Assembly (NCBI RefSeq): GCF_015709515.1
Contig: NZ_JADNQZ010000043.1
Span: 1-64,000, forward strand
Direction of reading: 5' to 3'
DNA: 64,000 nucleotides
Origin: Methylocystis sp. H62
GTDB lineage: Bacteria; Pseudomonadota; Alphaproteobacteria; Rhizobiales; Beijerinckiaceae
Under the pieces are notes generated by a model. The model worked only from the letters and a program-made list of their open reading frames with translations, had not been told where the DNA came from and did no database searches. Made by a program: the position numbers and the translations under genes. Below are positions 8,287-18,095 of this stretch, piece after piece. The stretch's first letter is position 1. Each line of letters opens with the position of its first letter.

Positions 8287-8694
8287 GACCGCAAGGTCGG
8301 AGGAGGGCAGGGGACGCCGATCTGGCTCGTTGCCAAAGGGCCGACGGCCGTGAAGGCGAGAGTTCTTTGGGGAAATGTAACGAAGGCGTTTCGTTTTGAC
8401 CGTCGCAGGGGAGGGGAGTGATATCGATATTCATGGTCGTTGCTCTTTCGCTTACGACCGCGCGGGTCCCGGGCTAACAGCGATCACGAGCGAGAGGCGA
8501 ATCGCGCCGCACCCGAAGCGCAGCGGAGACGCTTCCAGCCGACTTGTTTGCTCCGCGCTGAATGGCCGGCGGTTGAGCGCCGGGCGGGGAAAGAAGTCGG
8601 CACGACACATTGCGGCAAGCGAAGCCGCTTGTGGCGACATCGCTGCTCTCTAGCCGGCGCGTGGCCCTCCCGAACAGCGCGAGCCAGAGCGCAA

Positions 8695-8968
8695 CTCAAA
8701 CTCCACTCAAACCGAAACGGAGGATGAGGTCGTTGGCGGTGGCGAAGGGGTGCAGCAGGAGAGATTCGTGAATGCGCAGAGGAAGAATTGGTCCGTGCCT
8801 GACAGCGCCGTTCTTACGGACTTCTAAAACGCGGTGATAACCTGCGGGGCGCGCGCTAGGGATAGAGAAGACGATTGCGCAGCACGCCGTTGGCGCAAAG
8901 AAAGAGCGTCACAAGTAGACGTTCGACACGACCGTTGCCGTCGAGAAAGGCATCCGAGAAAGGCCTCG
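8695..8968 (-). pseudogene. Fic-domain protein relic
   Basis: The minus strand encodes LDGNGRVERLLVTLFL followed by NGVLRNRLLYP, matching the Fic core DGNGRxxRLL and the helix after it. About 100 bp further on, in another frame, it reads HPFATANDLILRFGLS, the winged-helix region often found at the end of Fic proteins. Frameshifts and stops separate them, and the N-terminal region with the HPF motif is missing. Intact members AMPylate or otherwise modify target proteins. This copy is a dead remnant. Confidence 0.55.
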
Positions 8969-9022
8969 ACAATTAATCGATAAAGTCGGGTTGCGAATTA
9001 CAGCGCGGCCGACGAACCGCCG

Positions 9023-10715
9023 ATGACCGAAGAGATGATGAGCCGTCACGCGCCCGTGGAAAAGGCCCCGACCTCTATATTTTGCGGGAGATGGGCGGCT
9101 TCGCCGCCCATCTCCTGAGGGAGAAAGAGGTTTGCGCGCTGACGCGCGCCGTCGCTCATGACGAGCGTTGGAGCGGGCGGATCATTAGCGCAACGACTAT
9201 CGCGACCGCGACTGGCAGACATGGGCCGGCGGTAGTGGAACTGCGCATCCGTAAGCTTGGCAAGGGCTCTCACTTTCCCGTCTCGCTGAATGCCGTGAGG
9301 AGGCCTAAGTCCAGGACGTTTTCGACCGCTGTGTCGACGAACTCGTCAAAGCCATGGGTGGCTCGGAATCTCCGAGAACCAGCTCAGCCGGCTTTTGCCA
9401 AAAGATCGACGAAAAGGTCAAAGCCTTTCTCGATGGCCGATCGAGGAGACTGACCCTGTGTCTTCATCTTCATCGACATGACCTAGGGTCTGTTGGGATT
9501 TGGGATTCTCATCTGAGCTTGGCTGTGATTCAAGCTTTTGATGAACCGATTCGTTTTGAATGACGCCCAATGGGCGAAGATGGAGCCCTTTTGTCTTGGC
9601 AAACAGGGCGATCCCGGCCGCAGCGGCAACAATAACCGTTTGTTCGTGGAGGAGGTGCTGTGGATTGCTCGAACCGGCAGTCCGTGGCGCGATCTGCCGC
9701 GCGCATTCGGGCACTGGAACAGCGTGTTCACACGGTTCCGCGACTGGGTGAAAGGCGGATGTCTGGAATCGGCTGTTTGACGCCGTCTGCGACGAACCCG
9801 ACATGGAACACGCCATGGTCGACGCCACCATCGTCAAGGTTCACCGTCACGGACAGGGCGCAAAAGGGGGACTTCGAGCCAGGCCATCGGCCGGTCAAAA
9901 GGCGGCATGACCACCAAAATCCTGGCGCTCACCGATGCGCTCGGCAATCTCGTGCGCTTCACGCTCATGCCCGGACAGCGTTTCGATACGGTTGCGGTTG
10001 CGCCGCTCCTTGAGGGCGTCGCTTTCGGCGCGCTGATCGCCGACAAGGCGTTCGATAGCAACGGCATCATCGCCTATCTCGACGCGCGCGGCGCCAAAGT
10101 CGTCATCTCCCAACATCCGCCGGGCAAAACCTCTTGCCATTGACGAGGAGATGTACAAATGGCGGCATTTGATCGAAAACTTCTTCGGCAAGCTCAAGGA
10201 GTTCAAACGCATCGCGCTCCGCGCCGACAAAACCGATCAGAGCTTCGCCGCCATGATCCACATCGCCGCCACCGTCATAAACTCCCGATGAATCTCAACA
10301 GGCCCTAGTCAAAGTCCGCAGGAACGGCAGCATCGTCTCCATCGCCGTCATCATGGCGATCGGCGTCACGAATGCGCCCTCCCTCGGAGGCCGAGACCTT
10401 CTGGATCCAGTTCTTGCGCGAGCTGATTGCCGAGGCTTACGTGGTGTGAAGCTCGTCGTCTCGGACGCCCACGAGCGGGATCAAGGCCGCCGTTTTTCAA
10501 GGCAATGAGCGCGCTTGGCAACGCTGCCGCGTCCACCTTGGGCAATGCGCTCGCACACGCCGGCAAGAACGGCCGGCTGAATGGTTCCCGGCTTCATCGC
10601 CGCGGCTTTCGCCCAGGACGACGCCGCGGCCGCAAAAGCGCAGCTGCGTAACGTCGCCGATCAGTTGCGTCGCACGCTCGGCAAACTCGCCGCCTTCCGC
10701 CGGCGCGACACTTGC
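9023..10715 (+). pseudogene. IS256-family transposase relic, split by an IS5-family element
   Basis: Starting at the ATG at 9023 the scattered frames read MTEEMMSRHAPVEKAP, LREMGGFAAHLLREKEV, VELRIRKLGKGSHFP and IDEKVKAFLDG up to 9483. After the insertion the same protein resumes as VKVRRNGSIVSIAVIMAIGV and RGVKLVVSDAHE, ending near 10715 with FAQDDAAAAKAQ-like remnants. This order matches Mutator/IS256 transposases. Several frameshifts show it was already decaying. The element at 9486-10305 interrupts the catalytic DATYVKVR segment. Confidence 0.7.
9486..10305 (+). mobile_element. IS5-family (IS427-type) insertion sequence, decayed
   Basis: The ends GGGTCTGTTGGGATT and AATCTCAACAGGCCC form near-perfect inverted repeats. 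A TA flanks each side inside CTAG, consistent with a 2-bp TA target duplication. The transposase begins at ATG 9541 (MNRFVLNDAQWAKMEPFCLG) and ends at about 10290 (ENFFGKLKEFKRIALRA). Two halves joined at CAAAAGGGGG near 9868 suggest the programmed frameshift of this group. Extra shifts near 9757 and 10130 make the copy inactive. Confidence 0.8.
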
Positions 10716-11419
10716 GCGAATATTTAAAATGGCTGCCCGATTGCGACGACACTGAGTCCGAAAACCGAGCGCTCGATCTCGCAAAAGAATTTCACAAATT
10801 TGCCTGGCGCTGTCATTCCGGACTCCGCAATGTTGGGACGAGACGGCAAAAAGGCGACGTCCCTTTTTCGCGGCATGCCACAAATCCGGCGCGATTATTC
10901 GTTAGTGGCGTTCAAATCATACAACCACTTTCGATTCCTTCCTTCCGTCCGGCGATCTGGTGGCGCTTAAATAACGGAAGCGTGACACCCGAAAGAATGC
11001 GGGCGCGGGGGTTGACGAGTTCCGCCGTCCGATCCGCCGTGGTGCGCGGCAGCAGTGGCGGGAGGCGAAGCGCGGTCGCCCTCGCTTTTCGGCTTTTTCC
11101 TTCAGTCTCGCCATGATTGCGAACAGCGGGCCCGTTGTGAGGAGGTTCGCGACCAGGAAGAAAATCGGGCGTCGAGAGATTGTCGGCTTCCGTTCGGCGC
11201 CAGCAGTCGCATTCCATAATTCATGATTTTCGGATAAAAAGGTTGTAATATTTTGATCGGCGCCACTACGCAGGGGAAATTGATGAGGGCAAACTATGAT
11301 ATAAAAACATGTTGTTTCGGGAGGGTCGATCAACCGGCGCACCAGCCGCGCCCGTCAGTGCAAGAATCCGGCGCCGCGACGGGACGATGTTAAATGTCAT
11401 CCGGTTTTTGAGGTGAGGC
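10716..11419. other. no gene recognised
   Basis: About 700 bp between the IS256 relic and the first polysaccharide gene. Short frames exist on both strands but none has recognisable motifs. The last 150 bp are AT-rich and probably hold the promoter of the export operon. Confidence 0.5.
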
Positions 11420-12175
11420 ATGGTGAGGCGACGGCTAGAGCACTGCGGAGCGGAAGCCGCACGGTCGTTCGGAATGGTGTTTTTCGCAGTCAGTTTCGCT
11501 GTCCTAGCAGGCTGCAACGGCGTTCCCAATGAAGGTGCCGGCATTACGGATCGAACTCCGGTCGAAAACAAAACGCCGACCGAACAGGCGAGCCAATATT
11601 TATCGACTTCCTCGCCAGGAAGTCGGCGCTATCTCGTCGGACCTCAAGACATGTTGGACATTTCCGTATATGGGGCGCCGGACCTTTCCAAGACGATGCA
11701 GGTCGGCGAAGACGGAACAATCAATATGCCGCTCATCGGCCAAGTACCCGCCGCAGGTAAAAGCCCTTCCGAACTAGAGCGCAACATCCAGTCTCGCCTC
11801 AACGCGCGGTATTTGAGAGCGGCTCAAGTCACGGTGGTTGTTAGAGAATACAACAGTCAGCGAGTTACAGTACAAGGAGCTGTCAAGAGCCCCGGCGTCC
11901 ATAAAATGCAGGGCGAGGAAACGCTGATGCAAGTTCTTGCCAGGAGTGGCGGGGTGGACGCAGCGGTTGCGTCGAGCGATGTCGTCCTTTTCCGGACCGC
12001 TAACGGCGCACGCACGATGACAAGATACGACATCTCGGCAATTATCGGCGGAACTGCGCCGGATCCCTCAATAGCGCCTGGTGATGTTGTCGTCGTAAGT
12101 GACTCAATGGCTAAGATGGGACTCAACAACGTTTTGAAAGTGTTGCCCCTGGCCGGCCTAGCGATGGCGCTCTAG
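11420..12175 (+). CDS. polysaccharide export lipoprotein (Wza/OPX family)
   Basis: A 251-residue protein with an N-terminal signal and lipobox (LAGC, Cys32), so probably an outer-membrane lipoprotein. Residues 70-150 form the Poly_export domain (YLVGPQDMLDISVYGAPDLS, then VGEDGTINMPLIGQV), followed by a SLBB-type segment (VTVQGAVKSPGVH). OPX proteins form the secretion channel for capsule or EPS and dock with the Wzc-type kinase encoded 43 bp downstream. The ATG at 11420 follows a good GAGGTGAGG ribosome site. The size suits rhizobial-type OPX proteins, shorter than E. coli Wza. Confidence 0.9.
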   Translation: MVRRRLEHCGAEAARSFGMVFFAVSFAVLAGCNGVPNEGAGITDRTPVENKTPTEQASQYLSTSSPGSRRYLVGPQDMLDISVYGAPDLSKTMQVGEDGTINMPLIGQVPAAGKSPSELERNIQSRLNARYLRAAQVTVVVREYNSQRVTVQGAVKSPGVHKMQGEETLMQVLARSGGVDAAVASSDVVLFRTANGARTMTRYDISAIIGGTAPDPSIAPGDVVVVSDSMAKMGLNNVLKVLPLAGLAMAL

Positions 12176-12218
12176 TCGCTCACCGAGACGCGAAAACACT
12201 GGACAAGGAAATACCGAA

Positions 12219-14396
12219 TTGATCGACGAAGATCGCAACGACGCGTCCGACGGCGGCGCGCCAGCGGGCCGTTCGCTGGTCCAAAGCCCCGCTTACCTGC
12301 CGCCGAGATACGCTTATGGCGAGATCGGCGACAACCTCACTGGCGACGGCGAGTCAGGCATCGACGTTCGAGCAATCTTGCGCGTTCTGATTAAGCGAAA
12401 ATGGTTGATTGGCGGCGTCGCCGCGACATTTGCAGTGCTAGGTCTACTAAAGGGTCTACTGGAGAGGCCGCTTTATTCAGCGACAATTCGATTGCAGATC
12501 GATCGCACTGCGCCAACGATCATAAAAGGTTCAGAGAACGCTTCGATTGAAGCGGACAGTGATTTTGAAACAGAAGTCGAACTGCTCAAGAGTTCTAGCC
12601 TAACGCAACGTGTGGCGTCGCTCACGCGCCTCGATCCGAGCGCGCTAGGCGGCTTCAGCGTGAAAGCTGTGCCGTTTACGAAGCTCGTAGACTTAACCGT
12701 CACGAATGCCGATCCAGCGTCGGCTCAAAAGGTCGCGAATGCTTATGGCTCGGCCTATACCGCTGCTCACCTTGAAAAGCGCTTTCAAGCCAACGCTTAC
12801 GCCAAATCGTTCCTTGAGGATCAGCTCAAACAATTGAAACTGCGTCTCGAACAATCCGAAAACCAATTGGTTGCCTTCGCGGAAAAACAGCAGATCATTC
12901 AGACAGGCGAGAAGACGTCCATTGCAGAAGGCAATCTGGCGGCCGCGAACACCGCGTTGGGTGTCTTAACGGCCGAGCGTATGAAGAACGAACAATTGTG
13001 GCGCCAAGCCGAAAGGTCGACAGGAATCGACATTCCGCAGATCTTAACAAACAAGGCGATCGAGGACTTACGTTCGCGACGTGGTCAGCTCATTACCGAA
13101 TATCAAGAGAAATCCGAAACATTCCGCGCGGACTATCCGGGAATGTCGCAACTCAACAATAAAATCAAAGAAACCGACCGCCAGATCAACCAAGAGGTGA
13201 AGGCCATAAAAGCCTCTCTGAAAGCCGCGTTCGAGTCGTCATTGAGCCAAGAAAACGAAATGAAAGAGCGGGTCGAAAAACTGCGCGACGCGACGCTCGA
13301 TTTTCAAAAGCGCAGCATTCGATACAACATCCTTAAACGCGAAGTGGACACAACCCGCTCGCTTTATGAGAGTCTTTTGCAGCGCTATAAAGAAGTAGAC
13401 GTCGCTAGCGGCATCGGAACCAACAATGTGTTCATTATCGACAAGGCGCAACTCCCGGGTGCGCCGACCTCACCGAATATACCTAAGACCTTCGCTCTCG
13501 CGTTCGCGGCCGGGCTCGTCCTTGGCGTCGCCGCGGCGTTTGCCCGTGAGTATTTCGACGACGTGATCTATTCGCCGCTCGATGCGGAAACCGCATCAGC
13601 CTTGACGCTTATCGGCATCATTCCGAGGGTCAGGCAAAATCAGACATTCGAGATAGAGGCTCACGATCCGCGCTCCGCCATCTCGGAGGCGTTCCGATCG
13701 ACGTGCACGTCACTGCAGTTTTCAACCGAATTTGGCATCCCTAAGACGTTGATGGTCACCAGTGCGTCGCCGGGCGAAGGGAAGTCCAGCACCGCGTTAG
13801 GAATTGGGCGACAGTTGGACGCTATGGGTCTGAAGGTGCTCATCGTGGATGCTGATCTTCGCAATCCTTCCCTTCATACAAAAGCCGGCATTGGCAACAC
13901 TATCGGTCTTAGCAATTATCTTTCGCATCATTGCGAGGCGGATGACGTGATCCAACAAATTGATTCCACCACGCATAACCTTCATGTTATGCCGTCGGGT
14001 CCGTTGCCGCCCGCCCCGATGGAATTGCTACATGGTGCGCGATTTCGTTCCTTGTTGTCGGTGTACAGCGAAATCTTCGATGTAATTATTGTGGACGGTC
14101 CTCCTGTGATGGGCATGGCGGACGCGATTGTACTGTCCAACGCAGTGAGCGCCACATTGTTGGTGATCGCTTCGGGAGAGGGACGGATTGGGTTGGTTCG
14201 CAACGCCCTGAAACGCTTGGCGCAGGCGCGCGTGACGCCGCTGGGTTTGGTCCTGACCAAATACGATGCAAGAAAAGCAGGCGGCCATGGATATGGATAT
14301 GGATATGGTACGGATCTTATCGGCACAGATGGCGTCGACAAAGGAGCCGAGGCGAGAGACGAGCTCGATCACGCTGCAAATGATTCGGCGATTTGA
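12219..14396 (+). CDS. Wzc-like polysaccharide co-polymerase / tyrosine autokinase
   Basis: 725 residues from a TTG start preceded by AAGGAA. TM1 is at about 60-82. A long periplasmic coiled-coil region spans about 190-400, TM2 about 422-450, and a cytoplasmic BY-kinase follows. Walker A is SPGEGKSS at about residue 515, Walker A' is LIVDADLRNP and Walker B is DVIIVDGPPVMGMAD. The C-terminal tail has a short tyrosine cluster (GYGYGYG, about 690-697), the usual autophosphorylation site. It sets chain length and couples polymerisation to the OPX channel. It lies in an apparent operon with the preceding and following genes. Confidence 0.92.
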   Translation: MIDEDRNDASDGGAPAGRSLVQSPAYLPPRYAYGEIGDNLTGDGESGIDVRAILRVLIKRKWLIGGVAATFAVLGLLKGLLERPLYSATIRLQIDRTAPTIIKGSENASIEADSDFETEVELLKSSSLTQRVASLTRLDPSALGGFSVKAVPFTKLVDLTVTNADPASAQKVANAYGSAYTAAHLEKRFQANAYAKSFLEDQLKQLKLRLEQSENQLVAFAEKQQIIQTGEKTSIAEGNLAAANTALGVLTAERMKNEQLWRQAERSTGIDIPQILTNKAIEDLRSRRGQLITEYQEKSETFRADYPGMSQLNNKIKETDRQINQEVKAIKASLKAAFESSLSQENEMKERVEKLRDATLDFQKRSIRYNILKREVDTTRSLYESLLQRYKEVDVASGIGTNNVFIIDKAQLPGAPTSPNIPKTFALAFAAGLVLGVAAAFAREYFDDVIYSPLDAETASALTLIGIIPRVRQNQTFEIEAHDPRSAISEAFRSTCTSLQFSTEFGIPKTLMVTSASPGEGKSSTALGIGRQLDAMGLKVLIVDADLRNPSLHTKAGIGNTIGLSNYLSHHCEADDVIQQIDSTTHNLHVMPSGPLPPAPMELLHGARFRSLLSVYSEIFDVIIVDGPPVMGMADAIVLSNAVSATLLVIASGEGRIGLVRNALKRLAQARVTPLGLVLTKYDARKAGGHGYGYGYGTDLIGTDGVDKGAEARDELDHAANDSAI

Positions 14397-14420
14397 TCGA
14401 AGCGGCGCGGGCTGAGGACG

Positions 14421-15059
14421 ATGTTGCCTGACGACGATATCGCCGCAGTGAGAGCCGCCCTTGATTTGGCTTCGACTCCGTCGCGTCGCCGCCAGTTACG
14501 AATTAGCTCTTTACCAGAGGGCATGTTGTTGTTGCTGCGCATCGTTTCGGATGATCGCGGCGCCATCGAAGCCGCCGCGAAACGCACTCAGAGGTCTCCA
14601 CAAAAGCTGTGTGAAGCGGCGGCGTTTTACATCGAACAAATCCTCCTGTCGCCAAGCGCCGACAGTTATCGCGCGCTGGGCGCGCGGCGAAGCGCCCCAG
14701 CCGCCGATCTGCGTCGAAATCTTGCGCTGCTCTGCAAATGGCTGGATGCAGAGGATCGTCAGGGCTCGGCGCGGTCCGTCTATTTATTGCGAATCACCCA
14801 CGCATGGAACAATCTCAAGACGCCGGAGCGGCGCGCAGCTTATGATGCAACATTGGACACACGTCCGGCGGCGCTTACGGCTTCACACGACGGTCGAGCT
14901 ATCTACCGAGCAAGGGACCCGAATGGCGTCGCGGGCATCGGGCATCTGAAGCGGAGGATCTCAGGCGAGCAAGTGCAGATCGCCAAACCTGGGAGGCGCG
15001 GGCGGGGCAGTTTATGGGAAAAGTTCGTGGCGCTCGCGCTGGGTTTTCGCGCTCACTGA
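14421..15059 (+). CDS. J-domain-like protein of unknown function
   Basis: A 212-residue soluble protein 24 bp after the kinase gene, with GAGGACG as a ribosome site. Residues 88-155 (SYRALGARRSAPAADLRRNL through ITHAWNNLKTPERRAAYD) follow the shape of a DnaJ J-domain: SYxxLGxxxxA, an acid-basic helix and a helix ending PxxRAxYD. The HPD tripeptide that stimulates Hsp70 is not present, so this is J-like rather than a proven co-chaperone. The rest shows no known domain and ends in a basic tail. Its position in the export operon suggests a helper role in polysaccharide assembly; this is inference. Confidence 0.6.
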   Translation: MLPDDDIAAVRAALDLASTPSRRRQLRISSLPEGMLLLLRIVSDDRGAIEAAAKRTQRSPQKLCEAAAFYIEQILLSPSADSYRALGARRSAPAADLRRNLALLCKWLDAEDRQGSARSVYLLRITHAWNNLKTPERRAAYDATLDTRPAALTASHDGRAIYRARDPNGVAGIGHLKRRISGEQVQIAKPGRRGRGSLWEKFVALALGFRAH

Positions 15060-15113
15060 GATAAGCCGGAGTTCTCCAAACAAAGTGGCTAACGCGTGCT
15101 GTAGGCTTTGACC

Positions 15114-16436
15114 ATGCCAAAATTGAAGCAGCCGCTTGCGCTGAACACCGATGCCGACGAAGCTCGGCCTCACGCCATCCGAACGGTGATCTTCAGCATT
15201 CTCGGATTTGCGCTTTGCTGGCTTATTGTCTCTCATACCGTTGTCGCTTACCTAGCCACGGCCTCGCCGAAAATAGCGCTCTTGCTGCGAGGGAGCGAGC
15301 CAACGTCGCTCCTTGCACTCGCCGAAATTGAGATCAATTCAAAACCCAGCGAAAAAGGCAAGCCTTCTGGTCAGACTCAGCCGACGCCAAAACAGTTGAA
15401 GCTTTTGCGCGATCAGGTTGAAACGGCTCTCGTCGCCGATCCCCTTTCATCCCGCGCGTATCGGCTGCTAGGCCAAATCTCAGACGAAGAAGGCGCGGCG
15501 CGGAAAGCTGAAGCATTTATGCGTGCAGCCGCGCGCCATTCGCTTCACGAAGGATTCGCCATCAACTGGATAATGTCGAAAAGTTTCGAACGGAAGCAAT
15601 TCTCGACGGCGGCCTATTACGCGGACGCTTTGTGGCGCACAGGAGACGCATATGCGCAAAATGTGATGCCGATCCTGGCTCGCATGGCGGAGGACAAAAG
15701 GGGCGCGCAAGAGATAAAAAAGCTTCTAGCTGCAAATCCAAGATGGCGCCCTCAGTTCTTCGGCAACCTCGGAATGTACATCACCAATGCGCGCACTCCT
15801 CTTGACTTACTATTGAGCCTTCAAGACACACATGCACCTGCAACGACGAGTGAGATCAACGCCTACCAGTCGTTCCTGTTTGAACACAAGCTTTATGGGC
15901 TGGCGTATTATGTCTGGCTGCAATTCCTCCCGCCCGAAAAACTCGAGGCGTCCGGGTTTCTTTATAACGGCGATTTTGAGGCAAAGCCATCTGGTTCACC
16001 ATTCGATTGGCAGGCTCCCGCGGGCGAGAATGTTATCGTCGATTTCGTGTCGAAGCCTGGAACCGCGGTCGACCATGCGCTTGTCGTCGAATTTGGTTCG
16101 GGCAGCGTTGAATTCCCTGGCGTGTCGCAATCGATCGTATTGCCCCCTGGCGCTTACGCATTTAGGGGTTCGCTAAATGGCGAGGTCATCGGGCCGCGCG
16201 GTGTTCAATGGAGTATTAGCTGCGTGGGCGGAGCCAAAATCGGCGAGAGCGAGATGATCCTGGGATCGTTTCAAGATTGGCGTGCTTTTGAATTTTCGGT
16301 GGTTGTGCCAGAGAATGGCTGCTCAGTCCAGTTGCTTCAACTTAAGCTGGCGGCTCGTTCCCCTTCCGAGCTACTCGTGTCCGGCGCCATTTGGTTCGAT
16401 GCGCTCTCGATCACGCGAGAGGGAAAAAAACCCTAG
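15114..16436 (+). CDS. membrane-anchored TPR-like protein with C-terminal jelly-roll-like domain
   Basis: From ATG 15114 the protein is 440 residues (a TTG two codons earlier is possible). A single TM helix (about 20-45, VIFSILGFALCWLIVSHTVV) leads to a helical, TPR-like periplasmic region with LSSRAYRLLGQISDEEGAARKAE-type pairs. From about residue 280 a beta-rich domain (GDFEAKPSGSPFDWQ through WFDALSI) resembles carbohydrate-binding jelly-roll modules. No catalytic motif is visible. It follows the J-like gene by 54 bp and likely belongs to the export operon, perhaps contacting the glycan. Function unproven. Confidence 0.6.
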   Translation: MPKLKQPLALNTDADEARPHAIRTVIFSILGFALCWLIVSHTVVAYLATASPKIALLLRGSEPTSLLALAEIEINSKPSEKGKPSGQTQPTPKQLKLLRDQVETALVADPLSSRAYRLLGQISDEEGAARKAEAFMRAAARHSLHEGFAINWIMSKSFERKQFSTAAYYADALWRTGDAYAQNVMPILARMAEDKRGAQEIKKLLAANPRWRPQFFGNLGMYITNARTPLDLLLSLQDTHAPATTSEINAYQSFLFEHKLYGLAYYVWLQFLPPEKLEASGFLYNGDFEAKPSGSPFDWQAPAGENVIVDFVSKPGTAVDHALVVEFGSGSVEFPGVSQSIVLPPGAYAFRGSLNGEVIGPRGVQWSISCVGGAKIGESEMILGSFQDWRAFEFSVVVPENGCSVQLLQLKLAARSPSELLVSGAIWFDALSITREGKKP

Positions 16437-16713
16437 AATAATTCCTAAAGTTCGAAGAGCAGCGGAACAGCGATGTACGGCTTGAGTGTCTTCGCGATGC
16501 CTTGGGAGGCTCCGCCGGAAGCTATTAGAGCCGAAGACCTTCTCCCGCGCTGAAGTAGCGCGCGATAATTATGCAACACTCTCGAGAAAAGATTCGTCTG
16601 AATATCTTTAGGGGTATCCAGAAGAGGACGGACGCGTATAATCGCATCGGTTCGCCCGCCGAAAGCTCCTTGATCCGCGGCACAGAGGACGGCTCCCGTA
16701 AGAGGAATTAGCT

Positions 16714-17184
16714 ATGAAGGCATTGTCGAGAATTAGAAAATTGTCTTCGATTGCGGGGTTGGCGGCGTGTCTAACAACAGTTGGAGCATCGGCCCAGGAC
16801 TTGCGCGAAGCAGCCTGCCTTATTGAAAGAGCGGCAGCGAACGGTTCGCTGCAGCAGTATTCATGTCGAGGCGGCGTACTGTCGAGCCTACGGTCGGGGA
16901 GGCCCCTACTTGACCAGAGCGGACAAGCGGTGAGCTGTGATTGTGGCTGCTTTGTCGAAAGAGCGGCGGTTAACGGCGTAACGCAACAGTTTTTGTGTCG
17001 AGACGGCGCGTTGCACGCCCGCTCAGGAGGGCTTCTGCGGGACCAAAGCGGGCAGCCGATAAGCTGTGATTGTGCCGGATGGAATCCCGCCGTGCTCCTG
17101 CCGCTCGTGGGATTGAGCGGCTTGGCGGCGATCAGGGGTGGTGGCTCCAGCACGCCGATCATCTTCCCTCCTATCAGCCCGTAA
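16714..17184 (+). CDS. secreted protein with two tandem Cys repeats
   Basis: A 156-residue protein with a clear signal peptide (cleavage predicted after ASA-27). The mature part holds two adjacent repeats of about 44 residues. Each has CxxERAAxNG at its start, then QQxxCRxG, then LLDQSGQ or LLRDQSGQ and SCDC. The cysteines fall at 35, 51, 75, 77 and at 79, 95, 118, 120, nearly identical spacing. A hydrophobic tail (about 127-140, VLLPLVGLSGLAAI) precedes RGGG and a Pro-rich end and could be a membrane anchor. I do not recognise the family. It lies inside the EPS locus, 277 bp after the preceding gene. Confidence 0.7.
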   Translation: MKALSRIRKLSSIAGLAACLTTVGASAQDLREAACLIERAAANGSLQQYSCRGGVLSSLRSGRPLLDQSGQAVSCDCGCFVERAAVNGVTQQFLCRDGALHARSGGLLRDQSGQPISCDCAGWNPAVLLPLVGLSGLAAIRGGGSSTPIIFPPISP

Positions 17185-18095
17185 AATGTCAGTGACGATG
17201 CTGACCTCGGCCCGAACTTTGCGCGACTTCTGGACGATTGCGGCGTAAAGTAACGTCGTAACGGAGTTCTTGTGGCCGATGGTCGATCGGACCGACGGCG
17301 TTCGATTGAGCTGTCGCGTGTTGATGTTCGGCCTGGCTAGCTGAGTGGCGATTTTTTTCGCCTTCGTCAGCGACGTTGCGTCGAAGATGTTTGCATGGAC
17401 GTCCTGCCGAAACTCTAGTGTCCTTGAAAGGTTATGTTCGTTTAGGCGCTCACCCAACGTCGAGGTTGGGCAGTACTCTTTGAGGATCGTGAGTCTGATG
17501 TGGTGGATGCCTGCCTCTCCTAGGCGCGGATGTGCCAAAATGTGGTCGCGTCCGGTCGCATAAAAATGTGGTCGCGTCCGGTCGCATAGCGGAAGAGCAC
17601 GATCGGCAGTTCGGTCCCGCTGCCGTGCCCCCGATCGCCCAGCAGACGCTTTTCTTGATTGAAGGCGACTGTGATCAAGAACCAGCGCGGTCGTCTGGTC
17701 CATCTGCCGGTCGAAGCAGATCCTCGCCTGCGGTGAAGACTCGGGACTGCGGCAATGGCGCTCGGTCGGCAGCCGCCGGGCACGATATGTTAGGATGCGC
17801 TTGCGTGACAGCACCGGAGCGGGCACGCATATTTCGGGCCGGCGCGCAAACCGCGTGTGAAGTTGTGCGAGATTACGTCGAAACCAGTCGCGGGAGCGCG
17901 ACAAATCGGGAAAATGCGCCTGATGCCCGGATGAACTGCGCATGAACGACCGCTCAATTAATTGGCGCGCTTCTAGCGAAGCCTAGCTGAACAATTGGGC
18001 CTCAATCTTGGGCTTTACCTGACCGACTCATCGCCCACGCGGGTTGGAGTTTTTAAATCTCAAGACACAGGAAGCTGGTTCGAAGGAAAGTTGAC
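17185..18095. other. no convincing gene
   Basis: Contains open frames on both strands, including 306 codons on the minus strand from 17943 that run into the preceding gene, but no recognisable motif. A 26-bp direct repeat lies at 17537-17588. The stretch may be degraded coding sequence. Confidence 0.4.
17537..17588. repeat. two exact tandem copies of a 26-bp unit
   Basis: The unit AAAATGTGGTCGCGTCCGGT plus CGCATA occurs at 17537-17562 and again at 17563-17588 without change. Only two copies are present, so it is not a CRISPR; replication slippage is the simplest origin. Confidence 0.8.

Noticed and set aside
14287-14310. GYGYGYG-coding repeat as a microsatellite
   Set aside because: It fits the normal tyrosine cluster at the end of Wzc kinases.
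17537-17588. Possible CRISPR array
   Set aside because: Only two adjacent 26-bp copies with no spacer; no cas genes in the window.
17023-17943. 306-codon minus-strand ORF
   Set aside because: It overlaps the Cys-repeat gene, shows no family pattern and contains the 26-bp tandem repeat; kept only as an uncertain region.
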